A stretch of DNA of 5,197 bases from the NCBI GenBank assembly GCA_017646185.1, contig JAGCNA010000189.1, positions 1 through 5,197 of the forward strand. Direction: 5' to 3'. A program made the position numbers and the translations under genes. This stretch comes from Clostridia bacterium (lineage in GTDB: Bacteria > Bacillota > Clostridia > Oscillospirales > CAG-382). This document shows, piece by piece, positions 1-5,197 of the stretch (the first letter of the stretch is position 1; the number at the start of each line of letters is the position of its first letter). Below the pieces are notes generated by a model. That model saw nothing but the letters and a program-made list of their open reading frames with translations, did no database searches and was not told where the DNA came from.

Positions 1-488
1 ACCCAGGTCATATTAAAAGCAATTTTCGTTTTTTCGGGCAGGTAGGATCTTACGTACTCTACAAGCTTGGGAAGGTCTGTGTAAGACGCTTCCTCGGCGT
101 AACGGCTTCCGTCCAGCGTGCCGTGCTGTATGGAAACGTAATCCCAATCCTCGCTTTGCAGGGTGTCCTTTATAGAATGGTTATAGGTGCTTGACCAGCC
201 CGAGCCGGTGTTGTAAAAATACTCGTAATCGTGTTTATCGCCCACAGCGTTTGCGTAATGCTTTCTGACAGAGCATCCGCCGATATAAAGATTACCCAGA
301 GTAACCTTTTTTACGCCCAGAGAAAGGGCGATATCCGCCACGTGCTCAATAGTATCGCAGGAAAAGCTGTTGCCTATGCAGAGGATTTTAATCTCCTCGG
401 GCAAATTTTCTTCTGCAGAAGCGGAAAAACCGCTTGCCAAGGGTAAGGTGAGTAACAAAGAAAGCAAGATAACTACCGCCTTTTTCAT
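1..488 (-). CDS. Secreted DUF4886 (SGNH-like) domain protein, C-terminus beyond left edge
   Basis: The reading frame opens at ATG 488-486 and stays open to the left edge, giving 162 residues of an incomplete protein. Residues 1-25 form a signal peptide: MKK, a leucine-rich core, and an Ala-Ser-Ala site before Glu26. No lipobox cysteine follows, so it is probably exported by signal peptidase I. Mature-region motifs match the DUF4886 family: ILCIGNSFS (residues 35-43, candidate nucleophile Ser41), NLYIGGCSV (66-74, block II Gly), WDYVSIQHG (115-123) and a Tyr/Leu-rich stretch ending NMTW at the edge. DUF4886 belongs to the SGNH hydrolase superfamily; substrates are mostly unknown, with ester or acetyl removal from glycans a reasonable guess. 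The start is supported by AAAAGGAG at 501-494, five bases upstream, which overlaps the stop of the preceding hydrolase gene. The two genes are therefore almost certainly one operon. The catalytic Asp/His block lies outside the window. Confidence 0.88.
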   Translation of the reverse strand, partial: MKKAVVILLSLLLTLPLASGFSASAEENLPEEIKILCIGNSFSCDTIEHVADIALSLGVKKVTLGNLYIGGCSVRKHYANAVGDKHDYEYFYNTGSGWSSTYNHSIKDTLQSEDWDYVSIQHGTLDGSRYAEEASYTDLPKLVEYVRSYLPEKTKIAFNMTW

Positions 489-493
489 ATTTT

Positions 494-501
494 CTCCTTT
501 T
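494..501 (-). promoter_or_regulatory. Ribosome binding site overlapping the upstream stop codon
   Basis: AAAAGGAG lies five bases before the ATG of the DUF4886 gene. Its first base is the last base of the TAA stop of the SGNH hydrolase, which fits coupled translation of the two esterase genes. Confidence 0.75.
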
Positions 502-1556
502 TAAGCAAGATACTCTTTTATGTGCAAAGCTATATTTTCGCCCCAGACGGCACAGCCGCCATCGTGAGGATGTCCTCCGTAAACGGGTGAGGCAACGTCG
601 CCCCCTTCGCAAAGAAAGAGGGTGTTATCAAAACAGCGGAAGAAGGTGTTTTTAATATATTCGTTCACCTTTTTGCAGTTTTCCGCCGCAGAGGGCGGGT
701 ATTCAAAGGGAGGTGCTGTCTGCACAATAACGCTTATTCCCCGTTCTTCCAGAATTCCGACCACACGGGTGAGATCCCTGCATATATCGGAAGCGCTTCT
801 GCCGTGAAGCAGATCGTTTGTGCCAAGACAGATAACGCAAATATCTTGGTCCTTTGCTCTTTTCAGCCAAGCCGCATCGGATGCGGCATCGGATGCACGG
901 GCGGAGCCTATACCGAGGTCATAAAAGGAATATTCCCTACCCAGATTTTCTGCGGCTACGGCACACCACCACGAATAGCTGTTGTGGGTTGCGCCTATAC
1001 CTTGTGTAATGGAATCTCCAAGGAAGCAAATGCGCTTTTTTACATCCCTTTTAACCTGCACGGTCAAGGGCACGGGAATTTTGGGCGTGCGCACCCAGTC
1101 CCCGTCCTTTAAAACAAAGGTGGGGATAATTATTTCCTCGTGGCAAGGGAGTTTTTTGCCCTTGAAAGAGTATTCTACGCAGAGATATTCGCCTTTTTGG
1201 GCTTTTATCTTTACGGTATCGGTGAAAAAGCTTTCTCCGGGAAGTATGTTTTTGTATGACGCTCCTTCAAAAAGGATATCCGTAAACTTTTCGGGCTCTG
1301 CGGGGTTTTCCATACCGCAACTGGCAACCACGCCTACACGGGCGTCGGATATCTGCCACTCGCCGCAAAGCATATTCGCAACGGAATATGAACCGTCCGC
1401 AAGGGTGGAATCCACCGTGTTGCCGAACATAAAGCGGTATTCATCCCCTCCTGCAAAAACCTTGTAATATATTCTGCAAAAATGTGCCGTGTTATCGGAT
1501 TTAAAGTATGTCTGGTCGGCGCTGGACGCCAAAGTATCGGAAACAAAAGCTTGCAT
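501..1556 (-). CDS. SGNH/GDSL-family hydrolase with N-terminal beta-rich domain
   Basis: This is a complete 351-residue protein. The C-terminal half is an SGNH/GDSL esterase domain (about 174-350): block I FLGDSITQG (178-186, nucleophile Ser182), block II LGIGS (214-218, likely oxyanion Gly217), block III GTND (245-248, Asn247) and block V HPHDGG (329-334, His329). The usual Asp three residues before the His is replaced by Tyr326. Residues 1-170 are a separate, probably beta-sheet domain (RFMFGNTVDSTLADGSYS near 41-58) that I cannot name; it may bind or position the substrate. No signal peptide or membrane segment is visible, so it probably works in the cytoplasm. The start is fixed by AAAGGAG at 1570-1564, seven bases upstream, and a promoter just beyond. 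It is the first gene of a two-gene operon with the DUF4886 protein. The reaction is likely ester hydrolysis, perhaps deacetylation of imported sugars; the substrate is unknown. Confidence 0.9.
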   Translation of the reverse strand: MQAFVSDTLASSADQTYFKSDNTAHFCRIYYKVFAGGDEYRFMFGNTVDSTLADGSYSVANMLCGEWQISDARVGVVASCGMENPAEPEKFTDILFEGASYKNILPGESFFTDTVKIKAQKGEYLCVEYSFKGKKLPCHEEIIIPTFVLKDGDWVRTPKIPVPLTVQVKRDVKKRICFLGDSITQGIGATHNSYSWWCAVAAENLGREYSFYDLGIGSARASDAASDAAWLKRAKDQDICVICLGTNDLLHGRSASDICRDLTRVVGILEERGISVIVQTAPPFEYPPSAAENCKKVNEYIKNTFFRCFDNTLFLCEGGDVASPVYGGHPHDGGCAVWGENIALHIKEYLA

Positions 1557-1563
1557 AATATCA

Positions 1564-1570
1564 CTCCTTT
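1564..1570 (-). promoter_or_regulatory. Ribosome binding site of the SGNH hydrolase
   Basis: AAAGGAG is seven bases from the ATG at 1556. It sits almost at the predicted transcription start, so the 5' leader would be only about 15 bases. Confidence 0.75.
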
Positions 1571-1577
1571 AGGTGTA

Positions 1578-1606
1578 AGTATGCCACAATTTCATTATTT
1601 TGTCAA
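1578..1606 (-). promoter_or_regulatory. Sigma-A-type promoter of the esterase operon
   Basis: On the minus strand a perfect -35 TTGACA (1606-1601) is followed by 17 bases and CATACT (1583-1578), which matches the -10 consensus at four of six positions. Initiation would fall near 1571, directly upstream of the Shine-Dalgarno. The position and strand suit the SGNH hydrolase and DUF4886 genes. Confidence 0.72.
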
Positions 1607-1616
1607 TGAAGTATTG
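1587..1616. promoter_or_regulatory. Inverted repeat overlapping the esterase promoter, possible operator
   Basis: On the plus strand, ttcatt (1591-1596) and aatgaa (1605-1610) form a perfect 6-base inverted repeat with an 8-base spacer. It is extended by caat (1587-1590) and attg (1613-1616) if two bases bulge. The repeat covers the -35 box and most of the spacer, the usual place for a repressor site. A/T-rich palindromes arise by chance, so the regulatory role is an inference. Confidence 0.3.
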
Positions 1617-1633
1617 GCTTTGCGGAGCAAAGC
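1617..1633. repeat. Perfect 7-base-pair hairpin upstream of the esterase promoter
   Basis: gctttgc (1617-1623), a three-base gga loop and gcaaagc (1627-1633) form a perfect stem. No T-run follows on either strand, so it is not a good intrinsic terminator. It lies 10 bases upstream of the -35 box and abuts the polypurine repeat block. It could be the end of a small dispersed repeat or a protein-binding site. Confidence 0.5.
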
Positions 1634-1638
1634 TACCA

Positions 1639-1721
1639 CTTCTCTTATCTTTTCTCTCTTATCTTTTATCTGGAAAAGTCGCATTTGTTATTTAGAGAAG
1701 AGAGAAAAATGAAAAGAGAAG
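1639..1721. repeat. Purine/pyrimidine-skewed imperfect inverted repeat with internal direct repeats
   Basis: On the plus strand, the pyrimidine arm (1639-1660) contains cttctctt and ctctctt; the purine arm (1698-1721) contains their exact complements, aagagag (1698-1704) and aagagaag (1714-1721). The segment between the matched blocks is seven bases in one arm and nine in the other. The loop is about 37 bases. The 13-base unit tctcttatctttt also occurs twice head to tail, at 1641-1653 and 1655-1667, with a 14-base period. No open reading frame of note is present. The block sits between the tRNA terminator and the esterase promoter and may be a small non-coding repeat element (MITE-like) or a decayed one; copies elsewhere in the genome would decide this. 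Confidence 0.5.
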
Positions 1722-1732
1722 AGTGAAGAGAA

Positions 1733-1763
1733 CAAAAAGAAAAAGCCGCCTAACGCGACTTTT
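1733..1763 (-). terminator. Intrinsic terminator after tRNA-Ala
   Basis: In the minus-strand transcript AAAAGUCGC (1763-1755), loop GUUAG (1754-1750) and GCGGCUUUU (1749-1741) form a 9-base-pair stem with one G-U pair, followed by UCUUUUUGU. In the plus-strand transcript the wobble becomes an A-C mismatch, so the hairpin favours minus-strand termination. It begins five bases after the CCA end of the tRNA and may also end read-through from ispE. Confidence 0.8.
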
Positions 1764-1768
1764 CTTTT

Positions 1769-1844
1769 TGGTGGAGCATACGGGACTTGAACCCGTGACC
1801 CCAACACTGCCAGTGTTGTGCGCTCCCAGCTGCGCTAATGCCCC
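1769..1844 (-). tRNA. tRNA-Ala (anticodon GGC)
   Basis: The 76-base sequence folds as a full cloverleaf. The acceptor GGGGCAT pairs with ATGCTCC, including G3:U70, the identity pair of alanine tRNAs. The D stem is GCGC/GCGC, and the anticodon stem CAACA/TGTTG holds loop CTGGCAG with anticodon GGC. The variable loop has five bases, and T stem ACGGG/CCCGT encloses TTCAAGT. Discriminator A73 and an encoded CCA follow (1772-1769). It reads GCC and, through G-U wobble, GCU codons. It has its own promoter immediately upstream and a terminator immediately downstream. Confidence 0.97.
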
Positions 1845-1854
1845 GTCAAGGCAA

Positions 1855-1884
1855 ATTATAACACACGCCAAACGGGTTTGTCAA
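1855..1884 (-). promoter_or_regulatory. Consensus sigma-A-type promoter of tRNA-Ala
   Basis: On the minus strand TTGACA (1884-1879) and TATAAT (1860-1855), both perfect consensus hexamers, are separated by 18 bases. The expected start near 1848 lies a few bases before the mature tRNA 5' end at 1844. It occupies most of the 57-base gap between ispE and the tRNA. Confidence 0.88.
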
Positions 1885-1901
1885 TAATCTGCTTTAAAAA
1901 T

Positions 1902-2678
1902 TCATATTGTATGGGCGTATGCGGAAAAGGGATATTCTTTTTCAAGCGTTTCTGCGGCGGAGATCGCATCGGCTTCCGTTTGGAAAACGCCGAACACCGC
2001 GCTTCCGCTTCCGCTTAACATTGCGTTTTTTGCGCCCAAAGCCAAAAGGCGTTCCGTTGCCTTTTTACATTCCTCGGGGCACACCGCATCAAAGGAATTA
2101 AAAAACAGATTTTCCTTATACGAAACCGTTTCCCTTTCCTTTTCATCAAGAAGCGAATACATTTTCCCCGTGGGGCAATCCACATCCGGCTTGACGATGG
2201 CGAGATACAGCGTTTCTTTTTCCATTGGGGTGATGATTTCACCTATTCCTTCACATCTTGCTTTGCCGCCGTAAACGCAAAAGGGTATATCCGCACCCAG
2301 AGGTGCGCCGATACGGGCAAGAGTCTGAATATCCAGCCCTGCTTTATACATTTCATTAAGCCCCCGAAGCACCGCCGCCGCATCTGCACTGCCGCCGCCC
2401 AACCCCGCTTTGGAGGGAATAAACTTTTTTACGGTTATTTTTACCGAAGGGGTTATACCGGTATATTCGAAAAACGCCTGCGCCGCTTTATATGCGAGAT
2501 TTTCCTTTTCCGGCACGTCCATATCGCAAAAAACACGGAGAGTATCGCACTTTTCGAAGCACACCTCATCATAAAGGCTTACGGTGTGCATTACCGTATC
2601 TATATCGTGATACCCGTCTGCACGGCGATTTCCCACAGATAAAAACAGATTTATTTTTGCAAATGCTTTTTCTGTCAT
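1902..2678 (-). CDS. ispE: 4-diphosphocytidyl-2-C-methyl-D-erythritol kinase
   Basis: This 258-residue GHMP-family kinase phosphorylates the 2-hydroxyl of CDP-methylerythritol with ATP, a middle step of the cytoplasmic MEP pathway to IPP and DMAPP. N-terminal AKINLFLSVGNRRADGYH (7-24) carries the conserved catalytic Lys8. The glycine-rich ATP-binding motif PSKAGLGGGSADAAA is at 88-102, and GADIPFCVYGGKA (128-140) carries catalytic Asp130. The GHMP C-terminal motif LSGSGSAVFG is at 221-230. It is somewhat shorter than the 283-residue E. coli enzyme, but every core motif is present. The ATG overlaps the stop of the upstream aminotransferase as ATGA, with AAGGA (2692-2688) nine bases before it inside that gene, so translation is probably coupled. 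It is the last protein gene of the polC run, and I see no terminator before the tRNA. Confidence 0.96.
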   Translation of the reverse strand: MTEKAFAKINLFLSVGNRRADGYHDIDTVMHTVSLYDEVCFEKCDTLRVFCDMDVPEKENLAYKAAQAFFEYTGITPSVKITVKKFIPSKAGLGGGSADAAAVLRGLNEMYKAGLDIQTLARIGAPLGADIPFCVYGGKARCEGIGEIITPMEKETLYLAIVKPDVDCPTGKMYSLLDEKERETVSYKENLFFNSFDAVCPEECKKATERLLALGAKNAMLSGSGSAVFGVFQTEADAISAAETLEKEYPFSAYAHTI

Positions 2679-3844
2679 TTTGAAAGATCCTTAACGAATT
2701 CGGTTATACGTAAAATAGCTTTCTTGATATGGGTTGCGGAATATGCGTAGGAAATACGGGCGTACCCCTCTCCGCTGGCGCCGAAGGCGGTACCGGGAAC
2801 GATTGCCACGCCTTTTTCCGCCAAAAGCTTTTCACAAAACTCTTCCGATGTCATACCGAAACGGGAAATATCCGCAAATACGTAAAACGCTCCGTCAGGC
2901 ATCATACAGTCGATACCCGCTTCACGCAAGCCGTTTACGATAAGTCTGCGTCTGCCGTTATATTCGTCCCGCATATATTCGATATCCCCATCCCCGTTTT
3001 TAACCGCCTCAACAGCGGCGTACTGGGCGGTGGTGGGTGCGCACATTATTCCGTACTGATGTATCTTGTGCATTTGCGCCGTTATCTCACGGGGGGCAAG
3101 GGTATATCCCATACGCCAGCCTGTCATAGCATACGCCTTTGAAAATCCGTTTGCCACGATAGTCCGTTCACGCATACCTTCGAGAGAAGCTACGGAAACG
3201 TGCTTTCTGCCGTAGGTAAGCTCTGCATATATCTCATCGGAAATAACCACGAGATTGTGCTTGATAATTACGGGTGCGATAGCCAAAAGCTGTTCTTTTG
3301 TCATTATAGAACCGGTGGGGTTATTGGGAAAGGGCAAAACAAGCGCTTTTGTTTTTGGGGTTATGTATTCTTCCAGCTCCTCCGGTGTGAGAACGAATCC
3401 GTTTTCCTTTTTTAAAGGAAGTATAACGGGCACTCCCCCTGCCATGGTAACCAAGGGGTCGTAGCACACAAAGGAAGGCTGGGGCACGATAACCTCATCC
3501 CCCGGATCCACAACCGCACGGAGAGCAAGGTCGATAGCTTCGCTTCCGCCCACGGTTACGAGTATTTCGTCTTTAGGGTCATATTCCAGACCGAAGCGGC
3601 GGAGTGCGTAGCCCGATAATTCCGTACGCAGTTCCATAAGTCCGCTGTTGGAGGTGTAGTAGGTTCTGCCCTCTTCAAGAGAGCGTATGCCTGCTTCACG
3701 GATATGCCAGGGCGTGATAAAGTCCGGCTGACCTACGGTGAGGGCAACAACGTCCTTCATATTCTCAAGCATATCGAAAAATTTTCTTATTCCCGAAGGC
3801 TGCAAGGAGCAAGCCCGCTCGGAAAGGATAGTGCTGTAGTCCAT
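2675..3844 (-). CDS. Class I/II PLP-dependent aminotransferase, AlaT/PatA-like
   Basis: From ATG 3844 this is a 389-residue fold-type I aminotransferase, full length for its family. Numbered from that Met, it shows SGIRKFFDM (17-25) and LTVGQPDF (35-42), typical of the I-gamma subgroup. PFPNNPTG (171-178) has PLP-contacting Asn175, SDEIYAELTY (202-211) has Asp203 for the PLP nitrogen, and NGFSKAYAMTGWRMGY (232-247) has Schiff-base Lys236. ARIS (362-365) holds Arg363 for the substrate carboxylate. It transfers an amino group to a 2-oxo acid in the cytoplasm. Pairing with an Lrp-type regulator recalls Bacillus alaR-alaT, so alanine synthesis is plausible, but PatA-type aspartate or N-acetyl-diaminopimelate activity fits equally well. 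The ATG overlaps the regulator's stop as TAATG. A TTG at 3850 is an alternative start and sits six bases from GAGAGG (3862-3857), against twelve for the ATG. Confidence 0.93.
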   Translation of the reverse strand: MDYSTILSERACSLQPSGIRKFFDMLENMKDVVALTVGQPDFITPWHIREAGIRSLEEGRTYYTSNSGLMELRTELSGYALRRFGLEYDPKDEILVTVGGSEAIDLALRAVVDPGDEVIVPQPSFVCYDPLVTMAGGVPVILPLKKENGFVLTPEELEEYITPKTKALVLPFPNNPTGSIMTKEQLLAIAPVIIKHNLVVISDEIYAELTYGRKHVSVASLEGMRERTIVANGFSKAYAMTGWRMGYTLAPREITAQMHKIHQYGIMCAPTTAQYAAVEAVKNGDGDIEYMRDEYNGRRRLIVNGLREAGIDCMMPDGAFYVFADISRFGMTSEEFCEKLLAEKGVAIVPGTAFGASGEGYARISYAYSATHIKKAILRITEFVKDLSK

Positions 3845-4323
3845 TACCAACCGTTACCTCTCAGGTCCACAGGGTCTTTTTCATAGGTTACGCCCCAGTC
3901 TTTATAGCGCTCCATTATAAAATGGGTGGCTGTTGCGGTAACTCCGTCAATGGTGGCAAGCTGTTCTGCCACAAACACGGCAACATCACGCATGGTGCGG
4001 CATTCCACCAGCACGGCAAGATCGTATGCGCCGGACATAAGGAACACGCTTTTTACCTCTTCGTGGTTGGCAACACGTTCCGCAACCGCATCAAAGCCTT
4101 TATCTCTTTGGGGAACGGTTTTGAGCTCGATAAAAGCGGAAACGCTTTCCTTGCCTGCTTTATCCCAGTTGATAATGGTCTTTGTGCCTAAAATTATTCC
4201 TTCGCTCTTGCACTGCTCAAGAATGCTTTTTACCGTTTCCACGGTAGTATCCAGCATTACTGCAAGCTCATCCGCAGAAAGGAGAGGATTTTTTTCGATA
4301 ATGGAAAGAAGTTTTGTTTTCAT
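3844..4323 (-). CDS. Lrp/AsnC-family transcriptional regulator
   Basis: From ATG 4323 this is a 159-residue protein of typical Lrp/AsnC length. Residues 1-50 form a winged helix-turn-helix (LLSADELAVMLDTTVETVKSI, 14-34). A linker strand (IINWDKAG, 50-57) leads to the RAM ligand-binding and oligomerisation domain (about 61-145), with the family's Gly-Ala-Tyr-Asp turn in LMSGAYDLAVLVE (95-107). Such proteins sense amino acids and often control an adjacent metabolic gene. Here the next gene is an aminotransferase, overlapping by one base (TAATG), so that gene and the operon itself are the likely targets. AGGAG at 4336-4332, eight bases upstream, decides the start; an in-frame GTG at 4332 lies within the Shine-Dalgarno and is unlikely. 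The effector is not readable from sequence; alanine is a guess from the Bacillus AlaR parallel. Confidence 0.93.
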   Translation of the reverse strand: MKTKLLSIIEKNPLLSADELAVMLDTTVETVKSILEQCKSEGIILGTKTIINWDKAGKESVSAFIELKTVPQRDKGFDAVAERVANHEEVKSVFLMSGAYDLAVLVECRTMRDVAVFVAEQLATIDGVTATATHFIMERYKDWGVTYEKDPVDLRGNGW

Positions 4324-4331
4324 ATTATTCA

Positions 4332-4336
4332 CTCCT
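4332..4336 (-). promoter_or_regulatory. Ribosome binding site deciding the regulator start
   Basis: AGGAG overlaps the TAG stop of polC (4337-4335) and is eight bases from ATG 4323. It rules against the in-frame GTG whose first base is the last G of this motif. Confidence 0.75.
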
Positions 4337-5197
4337 AAAACAGAGATAACTGATCGGTTTCGGGAAGATCTCCCAAACAGTTGTTGCTTTTAAGTATTTC
4401 CACCACGTTTTTGTTGAGTCCTGCGTTTATGCGCAGTTCTTCAAGGGTGGCGCAATCGGTTTCGTGTATGGTTTTGTAAATGTTTTCCGCCGCCGTATCC
4501 CCCAGACCGTTAAGTGCGGAAAGGGGCAGACGTATCTTGCCGTCCTCCGGCTTAAAGACGTATGCTTCGGATTTATATACGTCAACGGGTAAGAACTTTA
4601 TTCCGCGGGCATACATTTCACGCACCATCTGCATTACGGTTATGGTGTCTTCATCCTTGGCGGTGGTATCCGAAAGTGCTTCCAGCTCTTCTATACGCTT
4701 GGATATGACAGAGGGGGAGGAAAGCGCCAATTCGCTGTCAAACCCTGCGTTTTTGGAGCATTTTACGGTGAAATAGGTTGCATAGAACGCCAAAGGCTCG
4801 TGTACCTTGTACCAGCCCAGACGGATCGCCGATATCATATAAGCGGCGGCGTGGGCTTTGGGGAACATGTAACGTATCTTGCCAAGGGATTCTATATACC
4901 ATTCGGGCACGTTTGACGCCCGCATGGTTTCTACCATAGGTTCGGGAATGGGAAGACCTTTTTTGTTTTTACGGACAAATTCCATAATCTTAAAGGCGCT
5001 TTCCTTTTCAACTCCCGCATACATAAGGTATACCATTATACTGTCACGGGTACCGATAATTTCGGATATGGTGCAGGTGCCGTTTTTAATAAGTTCCTGC
5101 CCGTTGCCCAGCCATATTCCCGTACCGTGGGAGAGTCCCGAAAGCTGTAAAAGGTCGGAAAATTTGGTGGGGTGTGCGTCGCGTATCATTTCACGTA
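4335..5197 (-). CDS. polC: DNA polymerase III PolC-type alpha subunit, C-terminal part
   Basis: The frame enters from the right edge and ends at TAG 4337-4335, leaving 286 whole codons, roughly the last fifth of a protein that is usually about 1,430-1,460 residues. PolC is the replicative polymerase of Firmicutes, with a built-in 3'-5' exonuclease domain that would lie outside the window. Hallmarks, counted from the internal Met at 5189, are LSGLSHGTGIWLGN (16-29), PEWYIESLGKIRYMFPKAHAAAYM (95-118) and YATYFTVK (136-143), followed by a helix-hairpin-helix-like LNGLGDTAAENI (226-237). The extreme C-terminus, QLSLF (280-284), is the beta-clamp-binding peptide that tethers the enzyme to DnaN. 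The fragment looks intact, with no frameshift. The Met at 5189 is not the true start, since the frame continues upstream of it. It leads the tightly packed run polC, lrp-type regulator, aminotransferase, ispE, with only 11 bases to the next start. Confidence 0.96.
   Translation of the reverse strand, partial: REMIRDAHPTKFSDLLQLSGLSHGTGIWLGNGQELIKNGTCTISEIIGTRDSIMVYLMYAGVEKESAFKIMEFVRKNKKGLPIPEPMVETMRASNVPEWYIESLGKIRYMFPKAHAAAYMISAIRLGWYKVHEPLAFYATYFTVKCSKNAGFDSELALSSPSVISKRIEELEALSDTTAKDEDTITVMQMVREMYARGIKFLPVDVYKSEAYVFKPEDGKIRLPLSALNGLGDTAAENIYKTIHETDCATLEELRINAGLNKNVVEILKSNNCLGDLPETDQLSLF

Noticed and set aside
388..612. Minus-strand 74-codon frame spanning the junction of the two esterase genes
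   Set aside because: It runs in another frame across both genes, is Arg-rich as shadow frames often are, and would conflict with their clear start and stop.
982..1467. Plus-strand open frame of 161 codons opposite the SGNH hydrolase
   Set aside because: It is antisense to a gene with strong motifs and lacks any family signature of its own.
1617..1633. Hairpin read as an intrinsic terminator
   Set aside because: No T-run follows the stem on either strand, and a good promoter lies directly downstream on the minus strand.
1482..1712. Plus-strand 76-codon frame running through the esterase promoter and repeat block
   Set aside because: It overlaps the hydrolase start, its promoter and low-complexity repeat sequence, and has no homology I recognise.
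1639..1740. CRISPR-like or riboswitch-like array
   Set aside because: The direct repeats are short, pyrimidine-only and separated by one base without spacers, and no known riboswitch core is recognisable.
1769..1844. tRNA-Ala as an integration site for a mobile element
   Set aside because: No second copy of the tRNA 3' end and no integrase are visible in the window.
2729..3142. Plus-strand open frame of 137 codons opposite the aminotransferase
   Set aside because: It is antisense to conserved PLP-enzyme sequence and has no recognisable domain or supporting context.
4324..4332. GTG start for the regulator, adding three residues
   Set aside because: The GTG begins on the last G of the AGGAG Shine-Dalgarno, whereas ATG 4323 has an ideal 8-base spacing.
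3926..4393. Plus-strand open frame of 155 codons opposite the Lrp-type regulator
   Set aside because: It lies antisense to a clear family member, shows no recognisable motif and has low-complexity Ser/Thr composition typical of a shadow frame.

Overview
All recognisable genes in this window lie on the minus strand. The sequence suggests a low-to-medium GC, Gram-positive-type anaerobe of the Clostridia (gut Oscillospirales-like or a relative). The reasons are a Firmicutes PolC-type replicative polymerase, purine-rich AGGAG Shine-Dalgarno sites, the MEP isoprenoid pathway, and a secreted DUF4886 protein of a kind common in gut Clostridia. The standard genetic code fits: TGA, TAA and TAG all appear as stops. 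The lineage is an inference; nothing here fixes genus.

Transcription runs from right to left. Positions 5197-1902 hold a tightly packed four-gene run: the C-terminal end of polC, then an Lrp/AsnC-family regulator, a class I/II PLP aminotransferase and ispE. The junctions are an 11-base gap whose Shine-Dalgarno overlaps the polC stop, a TAATG stop/start overlap and an ATGA stop/start overlap. These point to co-transcription and translational coupling of DNA replication, amino-acid metabolism and isoprenoid precursor genes.

Positions 1901-1557 (345 bases) are non-coding for protein but dense in signals. They hold a consensus promoter (TTGACA, 18 bases, TATAAT), a complete tRNA-Ala(GGC) gene with the G3:U70 identity pair and an encoded CCA end, and an intrinsic terminator. 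A purine/pyrimidine-skewed inverted and direct repeat block follows, then a small perfect hairpin and a second good promoter (TTGACA, 17 bases, CATACT) driving the left-hand genes.

Positions 1556-1 hold a two-gene esterase operon: a cytoplasmic-looking two-domain SGNH/GDSL hydrolase, followed after 12 bases by a secreted DUF4886 (SGNH-like) protein that runs off the left edge. Together they may remove acyl groups from glycans or similar esters, one outside the cell and one inside.

I found no CRISPR array, transposase, phage gene, toxin-antitoxin pair or clear undescribed defence system. The points most worth a second look are the gene order around polC, the repeat block beside the tRNA, and a missing catalytic Asp in the SGNH hydrolase.
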